Positions 10,660 to 22,600 of a stretch of DNA of 64,000 bases are shown piece after piece (the stretch's first letter is position 1; each line of letters starts with the position of its first letter). The DNA is from Strix aluco (taxonomy: Eukaryota; Chordata; Aves; Strigiformes; Strigidae). A program made the position numbers and the translations under genes. The notes beneath the pieces are model-generated. The model saw nothing but the letters and a program-made list of their open reading frames with translations. It ran no database searches and had not been told where the DNA came from. The stretch lies in NCBI RefSeq assembly GCF_031877795.1, contig NC_133971.1, positions 9,153,973-9,217,972 on the forward strand. Reading direction: 5' to 3'.

Positions 10660-13600
10660 GTATGGCGGTGTTTCATTTTTTACTAGATGCCTGTATGTTT
10701 TTAAACTCAGTAATTCATTTTTTCAGGATTCTTGGGAAAGTCGGTGTGTTCAGAGATCTCTGATGTAGGTAGCTTGCTCTCATGTTACAGTCTGCCCGTG
10801 CTGCTTTCAGACATTGGCCCTTTTTTTCCCCCGAGAAAGCCTGCCAGTCGTTCCTCGTTCCCATATCGCTTGACTGGTTGAAATTTTGACCACTGAGGTG
10901 AGGGATTTTACCACCCCATGCCCTGAAATTCTCTGGTTCAGTACGTAACGTTTTGTTTTTGTGACAGCACTTTTGAGGACCTAAATACTGTGCTAAGTCA
11001 TTAGCCTGAATTTGTAATCTAAAAAAATTCACACTGAGGAAGTCTCATATACAAGTTCATAGGCTTTATAGGAAAAACTTTGCTTTCCACACTTGCTAAT
11101 GCTGATTAAATTTTATTTATGTCTTGGCCATCAGTAAGCAACTGCTACCACAAGACCATGGTTGGTTTTCAAAAAAAAAAAAAAAAAAGTTAAAGTAAGG
11201 CAATGCTGGCATGGGAACATGGATTTCATCATTTTCCACAAAACAGAAAGCATTTAGGTGGTATTGTTTGTTATTAAACTGCTCTGAGTACCGTTTTCCT
11301 GAGGAGCCTGGAGCTGGCTGCAGAGAGGTGCAAGGTGAGCATCCCCTTTCTAGGCACTCAGTGGTACGGGCAGCGGCGGTCCTGCCCGCAGCAGCGAGCT
11401 GAACCAGGTACATCCATCTTCATTACGTAAAACAGGCTCTCACTTGGCTGCGGCCGCAGTCGTCCGCCAGCACGGACATCCCTGACAGCGATGGTACAAC
11501 GCTTGCTCTGCCTCAGCAGGGCGTTTGAAGCCAGCTTTGTCACAGCTTTTTGGAGATACAACACTAAGTGTGTGTGGTCTTGACACTAAGGCAGCTCAGC
11601 ACGGGTTGATACAGGGACATGGAGTGGGGACTGCTTCCCCTGTATTGTCTAAACTGCTCTTTAACGGCAGCGTGAGAGGAGCCACTTTCATGGATTTCAA
11701 AACTTCTCCTTGGGGAAGTTCTATTTTACATGTGAATGATCTGCATGATTCCTGTTGGTGGTTTAAATAGATCTTAAGCGAATATTTAACATTAAATAAA
11801 TGGGGTCTGAAGATTGACAGTAGGACAGTTAGGATATTTGGGGGCACTTTTGTTTCAGACTGGCGTTGAGGAGGCTCAGGTAGGACAGGTCTTGTTGCTG
11901 GTAGGTCACGGGGGTGACTCTGCAGCGTGCTTCATGCAGTACAAATCAGGAACTGCGGTTGTTAATCATGTTAATGCTTGGTTATGTTCTCCGTTATTCT
12001 TTTTAAGGGATTCAGAGACATGACTTCAGGAGGTGTTTTGTTTGAATGCTGGTTACACCATCAGCTGTGCCGGGGGTGTGTGTGTGTGTATCTACACAGA
12101 AATTAACTTGTCCCGATGTTTGTAATGCATTCAATTTAAAACTGCTAAGTTCACACTGTTCAAAAAATGGAACTGTGTGCATTTGCATGATTAGCTTTCT
12201 TCTTGAAAACCAGAAGGGCAAAGTCCAGGGAACATGCAGGGTGCCAAGGTTATAAAGGTTTGGCCTCCACTGCAAAACGGAAACAAATTCCTGCTACTCC
12301 TGAGGACAAGCAGTACCTAAGCACAGCTCAGTCTCTGTGTGTCTGATGGAGAGAGCAAGCTCCAGATTTTCTCACCAATACTCATTAAGTGTCCCTCATG
12401 TACCAAACGTGAGCTGTTGGTTTCAAAAAAATAGCTGCTTTGTGTCACATCCTCTGTTGGATTGCAAACAGGTTTTACTACAATGATTTTCTGTAACATT
12501 CTGATACTTTTCTGGGTTTTTTTGTTTTTTTGTTTTTTTTTTTTTTTTTTTTTTTTCCCTGCCTGATAGCAGAGCAAGGAGCTCAGGTCTTTTTCTGGAA
12601 AGCTGAGATTCAGCTCGGGTAGTGTTGTTTTTAAATTCTGGATGCGTTGCTTGCGCACACTTGCATTGTTCCTCCAGTTGAGAAACACATCTTTTTATAG
12701 AGTTTGATCCAAAATGCTGTGCAGGCCATGTTTTAAAACTTCTCCGGCCTTGATCCCAAGAACTGTTAAATTTTGGGTGTACTGTTGCTGACAAACCTGG
12801 GGTTATTTAACACGAGGGGAACGTTTCAGCTTAAAACGTGGTGTAAGTTATGGTAGCTCAAAAGTGATCAACACCAAGTGTTGGTAGTTTCTTTAAGCAG
12901 TGATGTGATTAATTGTGTAGACTTGTTCTCCCTAGGCATTTACGGGGGATCCTTTAGTTATATGGAAGACCTTTGCATCACACTTGGGAGTACTCTCCTG
13001 AAAAAAATGCCCGATTTTGAGTATTCGGTGCTTGAGCTTATAAACTGGAAAAATAATAAAAGCACCATGTATATAAATAATCAGTAAAGCCTTCCTACCG
13101 GCATCACTCCCCAGTTGTTTTAATACTGAATATTTCTTTGTTAATGCCCAGCTCGATGCAGCTTTGCTACCTGTATTCTTATAGATCTTGAAATGCTAAC
13201 TTAAGTCATTTTTAGAGTTTATCTGGCTTGGTAAAGTCTTTAAAACAACTTCCTTGTCTTCTGCCAATCTCCCACATCATTCTCTTTTTTTTTTTTTTTT
13301 TTTCTTTTTACCCTTATTTCAGGAAGAAAAGCACAGGTCAGAAAAGCACCACAAAAAATTCCAGATCCTGTGCCTGTGAGGAAGAGATCAACGCCCATGA
13401 ACCCTGCAAACATAATAGGGAGGACTTGCACACAGAATGTGGTTTGTCGGCGGCCGTACAGGGATAGGGTGATTCATTTGTTGGCACTGAAGAATTACAA
13501 GAAACCAGAGTTACTCACTCGCTTGCGGAAAGATGGTGTCTACCAAAAGGACAAGAATTGCCTTGGAATGATCCTTCATCAGGTGAGATCATAGAGTTTG

Positions 13601-16600
13601 TGCCAGAAATTTTTCCTTCCTGCTATTCTTTTCAAAATAATTTTGAGCTGTGTCACTTCAGTGTTTAAATCAGAAAATAGTAAACAACTTAATGCTTCTT
13701 GTTGAAGTTTTTCAATAAACTTCATGCAGATGCCCCAAACTGCAAGTCAGTGTGAGGAAAGGAAAGACAGATGAAAAAATTCTTGGCGAGTGGTTTTGTT
13801 TTGCTAGAATGCCAGGCAGTATTAACTATTTCTAGCTTTGTTTCTCCTAATGTCTTATTTTTTCCCTCTCTCTTTTACTTGGACTGCTTAGTTGAGAGAA
13901 GTTGACTGTGCGTTCTCTCAATTGTGTGAAATAGTTTGTCATAGTACTTCATGGTTTTTGTGACGAGTTTATGTGGAGAGAAATTTGGTAACTGCAATCG
14001 CATGGGTTAGTACTTCGTTTGAACGTGGCTGGTGGCCTGTAAGTGGTGCTTGACTTCCCTTGGGATCTGTCGGAATTGCAACCAAGGGAAGGGTGTTCCA
14101 GCGAAATCGTAAATGCTAAAGGTGGTGGTCCGATTTTGAGCATATTATTTCTTTGCTATCATGTGGACTGTGTCTTTACCTTCCTTGAAACTTTTTTTTA
14201 TTCAGTAGCTTTTCCAGTGCTCCTTTAAGTTCCACCTGTATTTCTTTATCACATCCCTCAAAATTATTGGTAAGTCTATAATGTTGTAGAGGTGAAACTT
14301 TTAAGCTGCGTGTTCAAGAGCGTCACTTATTAATTTGCTACAAAAACAGTTCAGAAAAGGCTTCTTAAAGTACCGTAAGATGCAGTGGCTCCTCCCTTAC
14401 TTTTCAAATACTCCCTGTACCCACCGACTGTGGCTGAATTAGGCACGTATTAATGGGTGAAGTAGGAATATTTCCTACTTGTCTAGGAAAAAAGTGTTTG
14501 GGAACCTCTTAAAGTGAGCAAAATTCAACATTTATACAGCTTTGGTTGATCCTACACTGAATTCTAAAACCTCATTCCTTGAATATGTTAAGTGTTATTG
14601 TTTTGTTTCCCCAGTGCGATGGTAGTTGTTTTTTTTCCACCCCGAAGACAGACACAATTTAATGACAGCCATGTTCTTACATACAAATTGAAGTAGTCAA
14701 TCTATATTTTAAGTTGGTTATAAAATTCTAAAAGCTCAGCTCCCTAGAGCGTGAAAGGTGCAAAAACTTCCTCTTGTCCCATTATGCTTGGCAATGTTTA
14801 AGGAGACTTTCCTGGAGTCTGTTTCCTGTATGTGGTGTGAACCTCAAGGAACCAGTACCTCAAGGTACTGGTTTGCATCAGAAGTGGTCGTGTTAGCAAC
14901 GCTACACCCTGAAAAGCCTTGCTCATGTTTTTCTTAGCTCTGTAATGAGGTTTTTTTTTTGTACAAATCTAAAATCAGCAGCCTGAACTTGCTAAGATCT
15001 GATATGCACAGATTTGCTTCTCTTAGAATACAGCTTTAGTTGTTTTTAACAAGTGAATTACTGTTTAAGGGTATCTTTGTTACTTTTAATTGGTTTTTTA
15101 GATGGGGACAGACAGACGTGGACACAGGCATGAATTTGCAGTATTTGCCATGTTTTAGAGGAAAAAAAAATAGGCTGAGCTGAAAAGTGGTGGTGGTGTG
15201 TTGATGAGTAGTTATTCCACATTTTGTGTCAGGCAAAGAGAGATAGTTTTGGGGGTTTTCCCTGAAACTCTGAACAGGTGTCAGGTGATGGAGTCTAAAC
15301 CAGCACTTTGGGTGTCAATGATCTCAAGGGCTTTTTAGCTCATTTTAACCTTTTGAGTATACTTTGCATTTTTCTTAAGGAAGCTATAAGCCCATTTTAT
15401 TTTCAAAGGTATAGAGCGAGGCATGCACACAAGCCTCTCGTGACAATACTGAACCCTGCGTCTGCAGAAGGAAGCGCACATCTGGCCTGCACACCTCCCC
15501 TTAAACATTTCAGCACTAAACTATCGTTAGACATGAGTACAGTTACTTTTTTCCCAATTGGTAAAACTTTGATATGGCTTAAAACTAATGGGATAGATGA
15601 AGAATTCATCTTTGTACCAGAAGGACTTGTCTAGCGCTAGTTAGGTTATCAGGTACAACTGTTCAGTAGACAGATACAGTTTCTTGTGGCCCAGGCACTT
15701 GAGAAAGCAAAGCAGTTCTGTTTCTCAAGACAAATGACGACATAGTGCGTTCATTAATGTGATGATGGAAAACAGGCGTTGTTCCAAGCACAGTCTGTGC
15801 TCTGCCATTGCCGTATAGCTGTGTACAACCAAAGAACAGCAGGTGTCCTCCTGAAGTTGAACAAATCTGAATTTGTATGTGGAGATAGTGTTCTTCAGTT
15901 CTTAAAACCAAACAAAACAACAAAAAGCCCCAAACAAAAAAAGGCAAACAAAACCCCCCACAAAACAGGCCTCTCAGCATATTTCATGCAGTGAATATTT
16001 AAAGTTTTGGCATAGTTTGCCTTGATTCCCAGTGCTGTATTACAGACCCCTGGTGCAGAGAGAGGTTTGCAGCAGTTTGGGATTTTCTTACCTTCAAATT
16101 TCTACATCCCAAGTTGACCACATTTTTAAAAATTGGTGCTCGTTACATGAGAGCTACTTGGATCTTCACATCTAAAAAACCCGGAAAACTGGTGTGTGAT
16201 TCTGTTTTCAACTTTTATTTTACTTTGCAGTACCAATCTTATTTCTGCAGTGTGCATTTAGGTATCATGAACATTTATTTTCTTAAATGTCTGCCTATAG
16301 GTAGCCAGCCTGAATACAAAGGATAATTCTTACAGTCTGAAGGATCATCTGTTTAAAGACATTCAAAAAGATTGGCCTGGATACAATGAAATCGATAAAC
16401 AGTCATTGGAGTTAATACTTTCTAGGTAAGTTCAGTCTCTAGGGGAAGGAAAATTGCCATTTAAAAAACTTGTTCTGGGAAATGAATGTCTGTCTTCCCT
16501 ATAATGAAAGAGCTATGACATAGACATTTTTTGCCTTGTAACCTGAAATGTTGGGTCATGCTTACAGAAAATTAAATTCATCTGAGGATGCCCCCAGCAC

Positions 16601-19600
16601 CAGTCATTCGGGATCTCCTGTAACTCCCAGTAAAGATGGCCCATCAAATGCTCAGGTATTTTGTACTTTTTTTATCATTATTTACAGTGTATTAAGATTT
16701 ATCACACTTTACACTGATGTAAAAGTTGTGATGTGAAGCACTAATATTGTCTTAAACACATGAAAAACTGAAGCATTTCTCTTTGATTGGACGTTTCTTC
16801 CTTTTAAAGGCGGTTGCACTGTCAAGGACTGCAAAAAAACTTAGTCACGTAGCTTTAAGGGCTGCTACATTTCGTGTTCTGTATTTCAGAATGTTTATTA
16901 AAATACTTAAGATAAGATGGGAAGCACAGAAAGCCTTTCACCACTGAGCTATTTACATTTACACAGAGGAGGGAGGGCACACCTCTGTGTTTCCCTAACT
17001 TTCTTTCAGAGCACGAAATGGTGCAGGTCCCAGGGACCTCTTCCCACCTGCCTCCCTACCCACAGAACCCAGATTTATTCCAACAGGGTGGCACAGAGCC
17101 GTGCCTGGGGCTCCCGGCCCAAGCTGCCGCTTGTACATCGACGTGAGCAGCGTGCGCTTGCTAGAGGAGAGGATGTGAACCAGCTGGAGAGCAGCTGGGA
17201 CAACAACTGCAGCAAAACTGGGGGGTTTACCCGTTCTTATCGGCTTTGCACATCACACGCTCTGAGAAGCATGCCGCTGCGTGCTTCTCAGGGCCGCTTT
17301 AGGACATCGCGTGGCTGTGTGCCAGCAAAAGCTGACTCTTCACCTGGTGTGTCCGAACGGAAATCGGTGCCTAAACGGTACCAACCTGACCTCCTCGTTT
17401 TGGGGAAGCCTTTGCTAGAGCTGCTGAAGAGAGTGTCTTTCTCCCAAAGCCTTTTAGCTGTAGGTTTGAAGAACGACTTGTTAATCATAAAATTAGAAAC
17501 CAAGGATGAAAGAAACCATGTATTTAGCTGCAGTACTTCCTCGTTTGACAGCTAGTTTTGGAGAAGAAAGATGTGTTTTCAACAATTGCCAGTTCAGAAC
17601 TGTTCCTTTTCCAGAACGGGAGCAAAACTTAGTTCTGCTGGTTTTTACGGGCTTTTTTCTTTATTATCACAGAAAAGGGTCTTGGATTCCTCTTTCATCG
17701 GTCCTCTGAACAAAAAGAAGAGGATCTCTCGCCTGGGCAGTGGAATCCCGTCCCCGCTCAGAGAGCGCTTGTCTGCCTTCAGGGAGAAAGCTGCTGCCGC
17801 CCCTCCGCCGTCTCCCCGCCCCACGACCACCTCCATTCCCGCTCCTCACCCGCTGCCAGGGGCGCGCCTTCACGCTTCCAACCTGCCAAAACCTGCCAGC
17901 TCCACCTCCCCCAGCACCCCTGAGGGGCAGGGGACACAAAACCTGCCCATGGACAGCTTCAGTCCTAATAGCACTAAGGCCTGTGAGGACCAGCAACAAA
18001 AATACACCTCTTGGAGTTCTTTGGGGATCCCAGAGCCTGCCGGGGTGCAGGTGAAGCCTCCTAAGTCCACAGGCAAGAAGCGTAAGGAGAAGCATGAAGG
18101 CAAGATGCAGCACACTGTGAGTGTGAGCATGGAGGAGAAAAACCTCAGAAAAGAAGAAACTGCCGAGCTGAGTACATCCTCCTGTTTGGATTCGGGTGAA
18201 GGTATTAATAGGCTGCTTTTCCTAACTCCTGTATGGGTAACCGTGGTGCAAAGAGACCTGTAAAACGAGGGACTGGAAACACAAATGGTCTATTTTTTCA
18301 CTTGGCTTTGTCATTATCCCTACTTTATGGTCATGAAGAATCCATATTGGTTTTCCGCTGTTGTATTACCTTGTAAATGTTAGTTCAAACAGAACAACAT
18401 CAAAAAGCAGAAGCTGTTCTGCTGGAAGCTTATCTAGAATTTGGTTCATTTTTAAGAATTCTCCTGGACATACTACACAGTGCCCACGTGGCTTGGGATT
18501 TCTTTGCAAATATTTGTGCTTTCAGATATCTATGAATTTATATACAGGTGAGGGTCTTTCTGCAGATGCCAGTAACGAAATTCTGAACAGCTAGGGAAGC
18601 AAAAATCTGCACTGCATTTCAAGTTGGTGCTTACACTGAGCCATGTCAACAAACACACCTGAATTTTTGGAAATGAAGCGCTCGCAGTGAAACTGTTCAC
18701 CTAAGTTGTATTGTACATACCGCGACCATTAATATTGCTGTTTGCATTTCTCTCAAATGTTGCTCCCATTTTTACACCACTTTTTCTACTGCTGTACTGC
18801 GTAATAATTTTAATACTAAAAGTAAAAGAATAGAGTAGAACATCACATGATAGTTCTTTTTTCCCCATGACCTAAAGCTCGGAGAGCTTAGAGATTGCAA
18901 GAACAGTTGAGCTTTAGCAGAAATACTGTGTTTAAGCAGTGGCAGTGGAAGCAAACAAAGAATATATAGGACTGTGTGTTTTTTAACTGCAAGACCCCAG
19001 ATGAAAAGCAGAGAGAGATTACCAAGATCTTGAGTGTTCCTCCGTGTTCCAGCTAACTTTTCCTTATGGCAGCTATTTTTCTTATTTATCAAAAAGTCGG
19101 GAGGCTCCTGAAATATTCCTTTAAAAAGAGGGACTAGAGATTAAGTGTACCGTGCTCTCATAATGCCGTTTAAAAGAGCAAAAGAGCAATTTACAAGTGC
19201 AAATAACTTTCAAAGCCAGTTTTGCCACGTTAATGAGGAGCAAGTCTTTGTTGCAGGTCATTGAAGCCTGAATGCCGGGAAGCTATATACAATGCTCCTG
19301 ACTTTCCTGCTTAGAGTGCTGAAATTAAATCTGACCTTGGATATCTGTAATTGGCAGGGAAGGAGGGATAAAAACATGGCATGAAAAGAACTTCAGCTTT
19401 CTGCTCTATTTCTTGCTGGAACCTGGACGTTGAGATACATCTATATCTACATAGATACAGATACATCTCAAGCTGTTGTCTTTTGTGCAGCCACATCTGT
19501 TGCTGCATAATTTGAACGGCTGTGCAGACGCCACATCGTGTCTTCAAATAAGAAAAGCTGACCTTGGGTTAATACTGCGGTAGCGCAGAACCTGTAGAAT

Positions 19601-22600
19601 AAAGTAGCCGTGCCCTCTTTCTAAAGCCCGGTACTGCCTACTATGGAGAAGGTCATGTGAGCCCTATTATTAACTTACAGAGCTTATTCCAAGTAATTTA
19701 CTGTGAGAATAAAACTCTAAAGGATGTTTTCAAGCCCATTAAGCTGGTATTGTTTGGCTATATTAAAAATCTGTTTACCGCAAGTGTCAAAATTCTGCTT
19801 TTCTGTAGGAGTTGAAGAAACTTGCACTGCCTCCACAGGTTCTCCTTCAGCAAGCCAACCACCAGACTACTTCACGTGAGTAAAATAACAATTAACTTTC
19901 TTGCCACTCATTGAAGCAGATGGAAAATCACCTATAAAAACTCTCGTTTAGCTACAAAATTGAGAATTGACCAAAATGTAGTTTTAGAATAATGACAAGT
20001 TCCTTCAAGTCACCCAGCTGCCTCATTCAACTACCTGCAAGTTTTACACTCTGAGGGTGTCCCTTAATTATTGCGGTGCGAAAAGAAGCCATAAAAAGTA
20101 TTTTTAATACCCTTTAGAAGAAGACGTAAACCATTTAATTTCCTTCTTCTTCAAGAACACCATAAGAAAGGAACATGAACCTGCGCTGTTTTCTTTTTAG
20201 AGGCAAGGCAAAACAGGAGGAAAGCTGAATGCTGGAATCCATAAATTTGAACACCTTTCCTGCACTTTCACTGCTTAGTGCATTCTAAGGTGGAAAGTGG
20301 GGAGGGAAGGTAGCAGACTTTAAAGTCCAGAGTTACAAAGCCTATATGTGAGCTAACGGGAGTTAACCGTCAAAGTTATTTCTAAAGCTTTGATGTAAAA
20401 TGGTCACTGGCTAACTTGAAGCTGCAGCAAAATATCCAATTTCACCGCAGAAATGCAGACCAAAGAGCTAGAGAAAACAGGAGAACCTCAGTTCAGATTT
20501 TAACTTTTACCTGCTTAATTTTGACTACAAAGCAAGATAAAAAGACATTAAACTTGCATGTGAAAGGTAACATACCTACAGTGACTGCCATGTTGCAGTC
20601 TGTAAAACTACAGAAGGGCTTCCTGGTGAGTTTACTTTTGGCTCCTGAACAAGTTGTCAAACATCAGATTGACATTTCCAAAAAGCTGAAATTTACCTCC
20701 TCTATAAAGAAGCTTTTCATCCGTGACAAGTGTTAAAGAACTTGCTTTAAAATGAAATACCTCTAATACCAGAATCATTTGGTTGCCTAAATAGTTTTTG
20801 ACAGTATCAAAACTTTCCTAGGAGGAGGATTTGTCTTTACCGTTGCAAAACAGGGAAATAGCTTCTGCAAATGCCCAGTGTCTGGGCTTTTCCCCCACTG
20901 TTTTACTGGTGGCCTTTTTTTAAAAATGCGAAAGTTGAAGGAGGCCGCAGCGGAATAATTGTGGAATAACGTGGTCAGCGCCACCTGAATTTCTAATAAA
21001 ATGGGCTTTTTGGGGGGAGGATGGGCACAGTGGGGAGCAGTCTAAAGCTCTTTCCTCGGTTGGAAGGATGAGTTTGAGAAGGTTTTGAGGGGCCTTCGGT
21101 GCTCAGAGTTGGAACGAGCACCCCGACAGGTAAAGCCAGGACGAGCCCGACACTTCCTAGCAGCGCAATTGCCCAGCGTCAGCCGCAGCAGCGGCGCTGA
21201 GCCCATGGTCGTGTCTGCGGTGCAGGAGAGAGGGAGAAGTGTGTTAAAACGCTGCGAATTGCCAAGTTCAGCAGCTTCTGTCAGAGGAGTAACATCAGCA
21301 AGGGAGGTCAGGCCTCCGCCTAGCGCTTGAACTTCGGAGCATCTTCTGCCTGTGCTGAAGCAGACGGCATGGCAGCGCTGTGCGTCTCACTTACTCTGTT
21401 AAGTGATGCTCCACGGAAAGACTGAAATAAGTCTGGCCCTGCAGGGAAGCAGTTTAGTGCTTCACGTGTTAGGCTGAGAACTCAAACCGATGTTTAATTC
21501 TCGGCCTCTGCTGGGTGCCAATGAAGCGATCCAGCTCCCCGCTGTCTGCTTCCCAGTCAGCTGAGGGCAGGGATACTGAGGAGAAAGGTTATTTGATGTA
21601 ATCTAGTATTAAAGTTGGATGCCAATAGCCACTGTTAAAAGTTTAAAAAAAAAGCCAACACAAACCCACCACCACCAAAAGACCAACCAACCAACCAACC
21701 AACCAAAACCCAAAAACCCCAAAGAAACCTTCATGCAAGGTTTCATGAAGTTGGTTTAGTTCTGACTGGGATTAAAAACCTTAACAAAGACTTCCCTGTG
21801 AAAGGAGCAACATCTGGAGCAATCTCACAGATAATCTACTGGCCACAGTGTCCTGGAAAAAAATTAGGGTGTGCTGTTTCAGACTGATCACTACAGAAAG
21901 ATTGAAACCTGGGAGCACCTACAGTTTGATCCAGTTTAAAGGACTTTGGTAGTTTATTTCAATTTCTCTTCCTGTCTAAGTGCTCTATAATTCATGAGTA
22001 TAATCACAGCGTTAGCATAAAGATACTTTCCATCTTAGTCTAAAGAAAGATGCTGAGAGTAAAGGAACTCAAGCTTTTTAGGCAAAGCTTAAGGAAGAGC
22101 TAGACAAACCAAACAGATTCACCTTTCTCCCCACTTCTATCCCCATTTCTTGCCTCTGCACACGCCTACATTGCGAGTGCTCTGCTGGGCTCTACTCCTG
22201 TGCTCAACTCCTGCTGTGGGATGTAACTGTGCACAAGCTTCACAGGTCCTTCCCAAAATGCTGGGGGGCACCTGTAGTTTTCTTTTAAAAACCATCCAGC
22301 ACTCTAACCAGGTGCCTCTGGCCTGGGATACATCACTGAGCAAAGTTGTCATCTGCATTGGTGCAGACTTTCAAGTTGTTAAAGTTTTACTGCTCGTTAA
22401 AATTAATCTAAAGGTGGTTTGAAGGATTTGTCCCCGTGTGGAGGTGCCTGTGTCACCCAAAGAGAACAGGGTCTTTAGGCTAGGAGGACCAGAAGCACTG
22501 GTGTGACAGCGGTGGGAAGTCCTATCTATTACTCGCATTCCCGCTTCATCTTGGATTTGCATAATGACCTTGTTAAATCTGCTCCTGGTGATTTGAGGGA

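Noticed and set aside
16917-17555. 212-codon + strand open frame between ELL2 exons d and e (also 40,024-40,662)
   Set aside because: It lies wholly in an intron between two well-supported exons, has no recognisable domain and no splice logic. Its repetition in unit 3 is explained by the duplication.
17667-18113. 148-codon minus-strand frame
   Set aside because: Antisense to the GC-rich ELL2 linker exon e; a shadow frame.
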